Assembly (NCBI GenBank): GCA_027575765.1
Contig: JANBPT010000343.1
Location: forward strand, 1-42,909
Length of the DNA stretch: 42,909 nucleotides
Direction of reading: 5' to 3'
Source: Tieghemiomyces parasiticus
Taxonomy: Eukaryota; Kickxellomycota; Dimargaritomycetes; Dimargaritales; Dimargaritaceae
Below, piece by piece: positions 10,890-21,187 of the stretch. Under the pieces are notes generated by a model. The model was not told the origin of the DNA, did not search any database, and saw only the letters and a list, made by a program, of their open reading frames with translations. The position numbers were made by a program, and so were the translations under genes. How positions within the stretch are numbered: position 1 is the first letter of the stretch; every line of letters begins with the position of its first letter.

Positions 10890-12386
10890 ATGAACAGTGA
10901 CGATATCATTTGGCATGTGGTGAACAACCAATTCTGTTCGTTCAAGGTTAAGTAAGTGACAGCGATATTCTCCTACCCGTGTTACAAGCTTATTGTCGTT
11001 GCCTGCAGCACGACAAGTCTGCCCGGCGAAGACCGTGGCCACGATTGCCCACCCAATCCTAATTCCATGGCACCCTACCTTACATTGCACACGTCCACTT
11101 GCCCGCCGCATCACAGAACCGCGACCCAGAATTTCTGCAAAAGCACCTACAATGTAACGGGTTTCTGCAACCGGCAATCCTGTCCGCTGGCCAACAGCCG
11201 GTACGCTACTGTGCGCGAGAAGGATGGTAAGTAAGGCGGTCTGGATATTAATTTCCTGTCTGCCACGCTGTATTCCTTACTCTGGATGTTTCATGTACAG
11301 TCTTTCTAGGACAGCGGTAATTAACACGCTTTCTTACCAACCACCGCTTGAACCTACCTTCTTGATTCAGGCGTCATTTACCTCTATGTCAAAACCGCCG
11401 AGCGGGCTCACATGCCGGCCCGGATGTGGGAACGGATCCAGTTGCCCAAAAACTACAGTGAGGCGTTGAAATTGGTAAGTAGGGGTCATCTCTTATTCTA
11501 CCTGAAACGTCACCGGCGTGGACAATAACGGCCAACACCCTGCAATTCAGATGCCAATACCTCCTGCCTAACCGTCCAATACCACCGACCCTCTCCGTTT
11601 AACTGCCACGTTTTACCTCAGATCGACGAGGAGCTGATCTACTGGTCGCCTTTCCTGATCCACAAGTGTAAGCAGCGTCTGACCAAGATGACGCAGTACC
11701 TGGCCCGCATGCGGGTCCTCAAACTGAGGAACAAGACTAAAATCACGCACATCAACAAGAAGGTTGAACGCCGCGAGGCCCGCCGCGAGGAGAAGGCTGA
11801 AATCGCGGCCCGCCTCGATCGCACTATTGAGAAGGAACTGCTGGAACGCCTTAAGACCAAGGCCTATGGCGATAACCCCGTCAACGTCCGCGAGAGCGTC
11901 TGGAAGAAGATTATTGCCGGCGACGAAATCGAAGCCGAGGCCAATTGCTCCGATGAGGAGCTGGCCGAGGACGGCAGCCAGATTTACGAGGACGAATTGG
12001 AAGACGGGGACGAGGAGTTGGACGAGGAAGCCACCGAGACCTTCGTACGCGAATTCGTCTCTGATATCAGTGACGACGACGTGAGCGACGTGGAGGACAT
12101 GTTTGATGAGGATGAGGAGGACGACAGTGACGACGGCGTCGATTCGGCCCACGGCGAGGATGAGGTAGATGCCGCGCCAGCCAGTGACGACGACGACGAC
12201 CAGAGTGAAGACGACGGCACACCGTCGGCCCGTGGTAAGAGTGACAAGCCCGGTAGCAAGCGGAAATTGGCCCCGGGTAAGAAGCCGACACCGTCGGCGC
12301 CCAAGGCCAAGAAGCGTTCGGGTCGTGTGGAGATTGAATATGAACACGAACACGAGCGTGCAGGTAAACTTGCCCAATCTTGGTAG
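10890..12386 (+). CDS. MAK16: MAK16, 60S ribosome biogenesis factor, 4 (possibly 5) exons
   Basis: Nucleolar protein of early pre-60S particles, acting with Rpf1 in 25S rRNA and 60S assembly. Exons: 10890-10951, 11117-11226, 11371-11474, 11622-12386; 346 aa. The L28e-like N-terminus is unmistakable: [14 protein letters not shown], then [19 protein letters not shown] and [11 protein letters not shown]. The Mak16 domain follows: [20 protein letters not shown]. Residues from about 195 on are strongly acidic (Asp/Glu/Ser runs), then Lys-rich, ending near [11 protein letters not shown]. The last codons are ambiguous. Reading through gives a tail GKLAQSW and stop at 12386. A GTAAAC donor at 12364 could instead splice to an acceptor at 12567, giving a different tail of about 20 residues. 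Either length fits the family. cDNA is needed only for that end. Confidence 0.93.
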
Positions 12387-13324
12387 TCTCGCCGCCATCT
12401 TACTACCACCCAGATTTACTTCACAGCACTCTTGTTTGGTCGGTGCGGTCTCCCCGCCTATGCAATGGTTCAGCCCCACCGTTTTCCGGTGGAAGTTCCC
12501 CCCCCCTTGTCGTTCTATTAATTCATTCGCTGTTCGATTAAAGCATGTCTATCACCAACCGATACAGTAGATGAAACTGGCAACGGTGTAATGATTATCT
12601 CTGGCTACGTTGCTAGCCGGAGGGGACGGTAGCCTGACTAGTAGCAGTCCTGTGATCTCCATGGCTTGTCTACAGCAAGAGGTTCATACTATCCCAGGTT
12701 TGGAGGGAGCGCTGTGCAGTGCGTGACCGACATGGACTGGGAGCTCCCATGGGGCCCTCTGGTCCGCAGCATCCCACCGGGTCTAATAGCCCACCCACTG
12801 CCAATGGACGCGGGAGAGCGGTGGGGCACACTTTGCCGGTGGTCCGGTGACCTTGGGGATCCCCCACGGCTGCCTAATCGGCACGCATGACCAGGGAGGA
12901 ACCGGGACGGTGGGAAACATGCGCGTCGCCTGGGTAGCACTCGGCTCCAAGCCTGGAGCAGACGGCATCCCGCCATCCCACGGCCCCCTCAATGCCCGGG
13001 GCCACATGACGCATCCAAGCACCCTCGTCCGCCACCGCATACACTCCCACACACCTCCCCTCCCACCGCCACCACCACAAATGCCGGATCATAGCCAGTC
13101 ACGTCAGGTCCTACGCATAGAGGAGCGTGCGGCTACACCCGGGCGACCATCCCGTCCCGCCTCCACCGCCCGACGGCCTGGACTACATATAGCAGCGGTG
13201 GGCGCCCCCTTCGTACGCAACCCTAACCACTGCACCAGCTGCCTGCACGTAATCCTCAGTCGCCCCCACCACACCCGCACCACCTTTCGCACCCATCTAC
13301 CGCCCGCTCACCAATACCGCCGCC
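12387..13324. other. Intergenic MAK16 to DAP1-like gene
   Basis: GC-rich around 12690-13060, with overlapping open frames on both strands that match nothing I know. An optional last MAK16 exon could sit at 12568-12630. A weak TATA-like CATATAG at 13186-13192 lies about 140 nt before the next ATG. Confidence 0.4.
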
Positions 13325-13858
13325 ATGACGCACACCATAGCTGGCCACCCTCCCGCCAGTAAGTAGCCCCATAAGGCTGACGTGGGCTGGTCCTACGGGC
13401 ATAGTCCCAGGTGCCTCCCTGTCCACCCGCTTACACAAACCCCACCGACCATGGCTAACTGACCACCGGATGCTGACCCCCTGGCCTGCCCTGCCCCTAC
13501 TGCCTGAAAAAAAACCAAACCACCAGAGTTTGTCGCTGGTATGCGCGTGCCGGTCCGTCCTCGCCCCGCCGCTCAACGTCGCCATTCGGCGGGGAGCAAT
13601 GCGGCCCCCTCCCTCGGAAACGATGCCGAGGCAGACGCACCAAGCCATGAGGAGGTGGTGCGTCGCCAGCGCCAGGAGGAGCTTGACCGGGAGGAGGAGC
13701 TACGCAAGCGGAAGGAGGCGGAAACGTCCGCCCGCGAAGAGCACCGCGCCTGGACCAACCACCTCGACCAGGCCCAGACGCCGCGCCACGACACGGCGCG
13801 TCAGCAGAACCAGGCCAACCGGCCGCTCAACCAGCCCCGCGGCAAGGTCGCCCAGTAG
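13325..13858 (+). CDS. DAP1-like (death-associated protein 1 family) small basic protein, 2 exons
   Basis: Exons 13325-13358 and 13527-13858 give 121 aa. The ATG sits in a CGCCGCC-ATG context and the intron has a GTAAGT donor and CCACCAG acceptor. Across the junction the protein reads AGHPPAKFVAGMRVPVRPR, close to the conserved N-terminal AGHPPA-VK-AGGMR motif of animal DAP1/DAPL1. The C-terminus is rich in Gln/Asn/Pro and ends LNQPRG, like the HIQQPR ending of the family. Between them is a family-atypical charged segment (about residues 45-80), probably a single alpha-helix or coiled coil. In animals DAP1 is an mTOR substrate and negative autophagy regulator, and Dap1b/Dapl1 occupies the exit tunnel of dormant ribosomes. 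Function in this fungus is inference. It could instead be a convergent short motif in an unrelated disordered protein. Confidence 0.6.
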
Positions 13859-14385
13859 ACCTTTGCCAGCCCTTTGCACCACCTGTACTTCTTGCACTGC
13901 CATCCGTCTTTGCCACCCTCGAAAAACTCACTCCCATCCCCACGACTTATTGATTAGTGCCCTGGGGTCATAATCGGCGTAACCAACTAAACCCTTGAAT
14001 CACAGCGTGTTGGCTGGCATCGAAATGGCCGATGGTGGCTGAGCTGCTATTGGGACCGCGAAGAGCTTGAAGAAGAGCCGGTCACTCCTGCCCGCATGCT
14101 GACGATGTGATGCCCTCCTGAGAAATGATACCACCCTGCTAATAACGCCCTAGCACAAATTGAGATTGATCGTGAGGTATGCATGCGCGACTAATATCAG
14201 GCAGGTGTTACAACACTTGGCCACACCAATGTCGACTAACGAGAATGAAATAGCTCACATTGACTAAGAATTGGAGTCCGAGTAAGGTTTATTTATTCAC
14301 ACGAGCTATTAAAACTACTATTCACCAACAAATGTATGGTCTACTAGAATCAATCCCGACCACCATGCGTCTTACCCCTGGCGCT
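13859..14385. other. Non-coding stretch downstream of the DAP1-like gene
   Basis: 3' flank of the DAP1-like gene. No open frame with domain or splice evidence. Confidence 0.4.
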
Positions 14386-14798
14386 CTAGACTATATAGTG
14401 ACTGCAATGCCTGACAAGGCGACAGTGTGAGATGTTCCTTTGGGTAGTCTCACTGCCACCACCTATCAATATGGCGTTATCATTGTTGCCAGTCAAGTTG
14501 GTGGCGTCGTCCGTATTGGTATCGGTCAGTGTCGTTATGACACTCGATGTAAGACTGGGGCAACTACTGGTGATGGAAGTGGGACGACAGTTGCCGGTAG
14601 TACCCGTGGTGGGAGGTGCGCTACTGCTGTCCGCGGTGCTGGCGCTGTCATTGTTGTTCGAGGCGCAAGATGATGTACGCACGTCACCTTCGATCAGAGC
14701 CGTGATGTTGGCGCAGATGACGACATCAAAGAGCTAGTTGATAGACATGGCGAGGGCCAGGATGGAGAGATTGTCACAACGGTGGTGGAGAGCTTCAT
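14386..14798 (-). pseudogene. Decayed Ser/Thr/Asn-rich secreted-type protein gene
   Basis: A minus-strand ATG at 14798 begins MKLSTTVVTIS, the start of a signal peptide. The hydrophobic continuation SILALAMSIN is in another frame. That second frame then meets a TAG and continues open to 14386 as a Cys-containing, Ser/Thr/Asn-rich segment (CANITALIEGD, then many T/S/N). A TATAAATT at 14953-14960 stands about 155 nt upstream of the ATG, the spacing used by intact genes here. I infer a former secreted or cell-surface protein with a small insertion and a nonsense change. An unrecognised intron, or assembly errors, could also explain it. No family was recognised. Confidence 0.35.
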
Positions 14799-14952
14799 GA
14801 TGGCGAGAAGTGTTAATCATGGGGCTAATGGATATACGAATGAGATAAGGATGGACCGGGCCGATAAACGAGCGGTGAAATGCTGTGTGGGGTGAAGAGT
14901 GCTGAACAAAGCGCGTTCTGGTATGGTGAGCAGTGGACAGCATGTACCTTAC

Positions 14953-14960
14953 AATTTATA
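14953..14960 (-). promoter_or_regulatory. TATA box upstream of the Ser/Thr-rich relic
   Basis: TATAAATT on the minus strand, about 155 nt before the ATG at 14798. Confidence 0.4.
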
Positions 14961-16620
14961 CTAGCTGCTCAAGCCTAGTGGTCCAGGATCGGAACTGTAG
15001 TGTTGGGCGTGGACGTCTGCATGGGGATCTGGCAATACGCCCACAGCCGGCTGGTCTGGTGTCAAAATCATGAGCCGGCCATGCTATCATCCCGGTCAGC
15101 AAGGATAATCATATTAGCCCACAGTGACATTGGGTGTCATTTTTATCGCTATTCATATGAGGCTATCACTCCTAGACATCCTGATTCACAATCGAAGGGG
15201 GACTATTGTGCCCCGCACGATTGGTTATTACCTTGACAGGCCAGCGTCAGCCTGGCATTGGTTGCTTCCAAATTCTCACTACCGCACTTTACAGCCCAGG
15301 GGCACGTCACCCACTCCCCGGAGTTGGCGGATGGGGCTCTCCTATGCCATACTAGCGACCTGACCGCACTCGAAGGCCATTGTATGTCCCTTTCAGTGCC
15401 AAAGTGGCCAAGCGCAAAGCAACGATGTTCTCAGTTTGGATTCCTACGTTCGCCGTCAACTGTCGCGACTAGCCCTGGTAGGAAAGTGTCATTGCTAGTG
15501 AATCGCACCAATGCCGCCGGAACCACTGCCATGGTTCAGGGACGGGCTTGTTCACACCTGTTACACCAAAGACTCTAATCCGCTGGGGTTCCTGCGATGT
15601 GTTCGAGACCAACTACGGATTTGGCCACCACTGTATTCTCCTAGTCTCTCCACACTTACACAGCCTGATGGTGGCGATATGCAAAATCTGGCTGCTTCCG
15701 TATGCTACTACAAGCATCTCATTGCTTACTACCTTTCTCTGCCTCGGCCATATCCATTTACAGTGGCGCCCCCCCCTTGCTTTATTCAGGGATTTTACTC
15801 GGCTTATAAGCCTGGTGGATGAGGCCGCCTATTTGATTTCCGGGACATCACCACGGATTTTGCATTCGAGTAGTGAATTGGCTCTAGTCTAATAACGTGG
15901 CAAAATGGATACATCATCGTACATGATAGTTACCACATCTCTACCATCGGTGTCCTGGTTTCTGGCTACTCAAAAGTTAAATAGTGGTAAATAGGTTGTA
16001 AACTCTAGCCCTTGGCAGGCAGGATCATGGTGATGTGTAAAAGTAAGGTGCGGGTGGCCAGCATCCCCACCCATTTCGAATGAAAAGGGTATAGAAATCA
16101 CCCAGATGGTAAATAAAGCGAGAGAGGTAGTTCAATAACAGTGTGGAATAGTTTGGCAAGTACGTGTTCACGTATAGTATCGTGATATCTAACACAGGCC
16201 TCGTCGTGCGGAAATTTCTGCACTACGGGGTAATGCACTTGTCACGGTAGTAATCTAGTAGGGCCTTGGCCAATATACTGCTCACAGGCCGGCTCTCTTC
16301 CACCGCGGTTATGAGTTGACCGAACGAATTGTATGAAGAGTTTTGTAGGTCAACAGTGATGCGAGGTTGATATCCAAAGTGAAGTTGAAAATATACTAGC
16401 CTAGCTAAAGAGGGCTGGGGGGGGGAGTTGTGTACGTCCAGTAAGCCTGGCGAGGCGCTGTAGGGTTCCTTTAGTCGGCCTGAATTACCGTGTCAATTAA
16501 AATAGCACGGATTCCTAGATGCTTCGTTCACCTTAATTGCACCGTTTGTGTCAGGATGTGAGGGGTAAACGTGGTGACGTGGGCCTGTGGCGCAGTAAGA
16601 CGAAGCAAGCCAGGTTGACG
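14961..16620. other. Gene-poor stretch
   Basis: Overlapping open frames occur on the plus strand at 15258-15892, including Cys-containing ones, but none matches a family and the frames interrupt each other. From 15900 to 16560 I see only AT-rich non-coding sequence. A decayed gene is possible around 15290-15900. Confidence 0.35.
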
Positions 16621-16811
16621 CTATATCCATCGCGGCAAGGTCACTGCGATCGTGAGGCGCGGTCGATTGCGCTGGGTGTTGGGCAGACGTGAGACCTCCG
16701 ATGGAGAGGGTCGCTTATCATCCCTTTTGTACGAGGCTGGTCGGCGTATGGCCGACAGAGCCCCGGGTAAACTAACCGTTACCTTCCCTTCACCTTAACC
16801 AGTGTACTTAC

Positions 16812-16873
16812 TTCGCCAGGGTCGAGACTCGCCGCTGGTTATGACCCCATTGCCCTCGTCCCCCCTTTGACAT
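16812..16873 (-). CDS. Candidate first coding exon, divergent from the UBP2-like gene
   Basis: A minus-strand ATG at 16873 (context CAAGATG) opens MSKGGRGQWGHNQRRVSTLA. It ends two bases later at a perfect GTAAGTAC donor (16811). The continuation is not settled. An acceptor at 16772 gives a 70-aa protein ending at 16621, but the intron would be only 40 nt. An acceptor near 16641 gives a more typical intron and another frame. No family was recognised. The position, 260 bp from the UBP2-like start, would suit a bidirectional promoter. Confidence 0.3.
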
Positions 16874-17132
16874 CTTGGTGGCCCCGCATCCCTTGCCACA
16901 TGCCACCCACCATCTCTCTCGGCCTATCTTACCTGACCATCTGGAAACCTTCGTTTTGCCAGTTTATCACCGCGCCAATTGCCTTACTCACTTCTGACCT
17001 GTGTCCTGACGTACCTTTTACTTGACCAATGCGTCCTGGCCTTACGTAGTAACCTTCTCGCCGCAACATATCGCCCAGAGCCATCCCATAGCCCCGCCCA
17101 CCTCTGGCACACCACCACCTCTTTCTTCCGCC

Positions 17133-20100
17133 ATGGCCTCCGACTCCCCTCCCGTTGCCTCGGAGGTAGCTCGGTCCTGTGGCACAGCCGCCTATTTCGT
17201 TGAGAATTTCCTATCGACGTGGAACCTAGGCTTAGTGCCCCACCGCCACGCATTCCGTGCTCTACCGAAACCGCTTGCCGACAATAGGGGTCTCGAACTC
17301 CCCGTTGGCATCAACCAACCCACGCAAGCCATCTGTAGTATCTGCGACCAGCTACTCCACGTGCGCTGCGATGAGCTGAGCATGGTCGATTTCAAAGTGC
17401 CTTGCAGCCAGGCTATCACCCACCACTTTCACTGGACCGCCGAGGGTGAAGACAGCAAAAGCAACACTGGTTTCCACGAAGCGACCGTCAAGTGCTGTCA
17501 GTGTTTGTTCACTGCGACGCTGACCATGACGGCCCCGACCATCCCGGCGCCCACCATGAGCCTGCTTGAGCGGTCGCGGGTGGTTCGGGACATCCCAGCG
17601 CGTCTACTTTCCGAGACCGATCGGCACCAAATCTTCGGCCGGTGCCTGGAAACCTTACTCATTTACATCACTAACTTGCTAGACGGCCAGCGCCGCACTA
17701 TCAACACCGAAAATCCATCATTTCAGGAACGAATCGGGTATGACGCGGCCAGCGTGGCTTGCTTCGAGGCACTGGGTTTCCGAGTCGAGGACCGGGTGCT
17801 ACAGCCACCCGAGCTGGATCCGGTCGCGACCGCCCGGCTCTGGCGCGCGCGGTACCAGTTGGAGGTCCGAGTGGCTGTGCTCTACCATCGCACCCATCCC
17901 GGCACGGATCATCCGAAATACCGGTTCTCTACCGCGGATGCCGCACTTGGAAAGGCGCTTGGGACCAGATACCCACCCCGCCAGCGGACTTCCGCCGTGA
18001 TACCCGCCGACTACCTTGCCGAGCAGCACAAGGACATAACGCCCAGCTACAGTGCTCTGGGGTGCGTGCCGAGCATGAGCGACGCGGTCCTAGTCTGGGC
18101 CTACCGTGTCCTGGCCCAGGAAGACCCGGCCGGCGGTCCCGTATACCTAGACGCCCTCTACGACCTGGGCCTCGGCCGACGCAGCGATACGATCCAGGCC
18201 GCGGTGGACGGGGAACGCATCGCAGGCCACTTCCCGGCCACCGAGATCCGGAATGCCTACTCGTACTTCGAAGCCGACGCGGCCACGGTAACCGACTACC
18301 AGCTGGCCATGCTCTACACCGTCCTGGTGAACGACCGCCCGGACAAAGCCGCCTACGCACTCAACCAGCTCCAGAAACTGGCCACCGCCCGCCATAGCGC
18401 CGCTTTGGAACAGTTTCTCCAGCGAGGTGGGGACACGGCGGCGTTTCCCGAGGATCTCAGCGCCGACACTACGGTGGACGCGGCCCCGCTGCCAGCGGGC
18501 CTGGACAACATTGGCAATACCTGCTACCTTAATTCGCTGCTCCAGTACTACTATTCGGTGCTCCCACTGCGCCAGGCTGTTCTTGATCCCACCGTGTGGA
18601 ACACCGAGCTGGTTGTGGGCCACCGGGACGGTACTCGGACGGTCACACGTGACGAGATCGCCTATGCCGTAACCTACGCGGAACGCCTGCGGGGATTGTT
18701 CGCGGCCTTGCAAGATACGCGGCAGCCATCGATTCGTCCCGATCGGGAATTGGCCCGCCAGTCCCTAACCAACGCCCGCGAGGAAGCCGCCGCGACTGCC
18801 ACCGCCACCCCGGCCGAATCCGGCGCCCCGGTCCAACCTGGCCCGGTCCCCGCTGCCGTGACCATAACTAAGGAGGCCGACGCCCCTGCCTCCCCTGCCT
18901 CCTTAAACGTTCCACCCATCGATGTTGACAAGCCCCTCCTGGTCGACGAACCCGTCCCCTCTGCTGTCGAGGCGGCCGCCAGTCTGCCATCCCCGCCCCC
19001 GGAGCCGGCCATGGACGTTGACGAGCCGGAGGTGATGTCAGCTGGCCGCCACTTAATCTCGGTGCCCAACAGTCCGGCGTACGCCGACGGTCCGCAAAAG
19101 AAAGTCCGGTTCGACCAGGAGCGTGAGCCTTCTCCGGTCCGTCTAACGGTAGAGCCCGAGCCGACCCCATCAGTGTCATCAGTAGCGGCGGAGAAGGCGG
19201 TGGTGGAGCAGGGTAATGAAGCCACCGTACCCGGGCCTCGTGGTCTGCCGCCGCCACTCCCGGCCCGGCCGAGGACGCCGCTAGCGGACGGTGACGGACT
19301 CCCAAAAAGCTCCCCTCCGACTCCCGCGACGTCCTCCGGGGGCAACCAAATGATGTTTGGCCGCCAACAGGACGTGAGCGAATGCATGGAGAATATCATG
19401 TCGACCCTTGAAACTGGGCTGCTTCCAAATCAGGGCGTACCACCTCTTCTGGCGGAACTAGACGAGCTTGACGGGCCATCGGAGGATAGCTGTGGCGCCT
19501 CGACCCCGGAATCCGCCGGGGATCGTTTGGCCCGCCACGAGGACCCTCGCCGCCCCGGCGCCAATCTAATCCGGCAGCTTTTTTTCGGTGTGACACGCCA
19601 AGCACTCCACTACCAGGATACCGCCACGGAAAAACCGGTGCGTACGGTCAAACATGAGGTATTTAGCCACCTCCTAGTGCAGGCCGAGGCCGGGCTCGAC
19701 CTGTACGATGGCCTCGACGCCTACTTTGGCGAGTCGACGGTGTCCTACGCTAATACAGAGGCCACCCGCGAGGTGTACGCCGAACACCTGCCGGCCTTCC
19801 TGCAGATCCAGATCCAGCGGGTTCAGTTTGATGTGGCCCAGAGCCGCGTGTACAAAAACAACGCGTTTGTCAAGTTCGACCCAGTCATTTACCTGGATCG
19901 CTATCTGCTCGGGCTTCAGTCAAGCCTCTCTACCCAGCGGGAACGCGCCGCCGCCCTGCAACATAACATTCGCGGCGCCCAGGAGACAATCCAGCGACTC
20001 ATGGAGCAACCAGTAAGTAGGAAGGATCGAAGTGCTAACTTGAAGCCAGACCCCCGGTGTCCATCCAATGCCCGCTTGGACCTACCAAGAAAACTACCAA

Positions 20101-20791
20101 TGCCGCTATACTATCCTGCTCACTTTTTTATTTTTTAACCAAAAAATTATTATCTTGTCACCCCTGCCACACGCCTACTCCCATTCACCTTGCCCGATAG
20201 GGATCCACCCTGACGGTCCCGGCGATGCTGGACGCCACAATCGCGTACCTACGTAAGGAGAAGGCGTACCAGGAGGAACAGCAAAAGTCACCCGATGCTG
20301 ATGCTGACGCGGCCCAACCTATGCTCATTGACGTTGCCGACGAAGCCGCGGCCTCGTCCCTGGCTACCAAGCCCGCCGCATCGGATGACCGGACCGCAAC
20401 GACCGCCACTGCCGCCCCGACTCCGGCTGAATACGACGCCCACATCCGTAATCTCTTGGCCGTCCGAGAGTCGTTGGATGCCCAGCGCCAAGCGCACGAG
20501 GCAGACATTGCGCGGTGGACAGCCGAGACCAAGACGGTCTATGCCGACCTCCGGGATGTACCTTACCGTGCCCACGCGGTATTTATGCACCGCGGCGAGG
20601 CCTCCTACGGTCACTACTGGGTCTACCTCCGCGATCACGCGCAGTCGCGGTGGCTCAAGTTTAATGACGCTGTAGTGACTCGGGTCGATGAGGCCGAGGT
20701 GTTTAACGATACCACGGGATCAAACGCCAATCCTTATCTGATCGTGTACGTGCGCGATACTGAATTAGCCGGCCTGACTCCGTCGGCCTAG
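17133..20791 (+). CDS. UBP2: Ubiquitin carboxyl-terminal hydrolase, UBP2 type, 2 exons
   Basis: A cysteine protease that removes ubiquitin chains. In yeast, Ubp2 trims Lys63-linked chains and opposes Rsp5. Exons 17133-20012 and 20201-20791 give 1,156 aa. The large N-terminus includes a Cys-containing segment (CSICDQL, about residue 68) and a repeat-like module YSALGCVPSMSDAVLVWAYR (about 305-324) typical of UBP2 relatives. The catalytic Cys box is LDNIGNTCYLNSLLQYYYS with Cys at 464. A Pro/Glu/Val-rich disordered insert of about 170 residues separates it from FGRQQDVSECMENIM (about 739-753). The His box is SYGHYWVYLRD, with His near 1098 in exon 2. An earlier in-frame ATG at 17022 exists. I prefer 17133 because of its CGCCATGG context and because the upstream residues look like untranslated leader. 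Confidence 0.9.
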
Positions 20792-21187
20792 CAATAACCC
20801 AGTTGTGGAGGTGCCGCCTTATCCTGTCTGGGTCAACCTACTTATCTGTTACTCGGTCTGCTATGTCCCAATGAAAACAAAGTAAAAAGGTTAACACTTG
20901 GACACGCCACTCAAAATGGCTGCGAACCCCCCGGCGCTATATATTCAATTCCCTTGGTTTATATAGTGCAATCGAAGAGAGAGAGAGAGAGAGAAAGGAC
21001 AAAACAGCTGGAAACGAGAAGCGAAATAAAAGGTAATGACAAATCCGTTGGCTATAGGGACACGAAATTGATACAGACGGTGTAAGGGGCACAAGTGCCA
21101 AGTAAAAAAAGGGTGAAGATAACCGTAAAACTGAAGCGGGGCGCTGTTGCGGCAAGGTGAAACACCCTTTCATAAAATGGGTCACCT
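20792..21187. other. Convergent 3' intergenic region with (GA)n microsatellite
   Basis: Holds the 3' ends of the UBP2-like and Gly-rich genes. A perfect GA dinucleotide run occupies 20976-20994. No gene is seen. Confidence 0.6.
20976..20994. repeat. (GA)n microsatellite
   Basis: About nine uninterrupted GA/AG units between two convergent genes. Confidence 0.9.

Noticed and set aside
11613..12479. 288-aa Leu/Val-rich minus frame
   Set aside because: Antisense of the acidic, repetitive MAK16 C-terminus (GAC/GAG codons read backwards as Val/Leu).
14432..14737. Hydrophobic 101-aa plus frame resembling a membrane protein
   Set aside because: Mirror of the minus-strand Ser/Thr-rich relic; no start context or splice support.
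18674..19399. 241-aa minus frame
   Set aside because: Shadow of the UBP2-like low-complexity insert.
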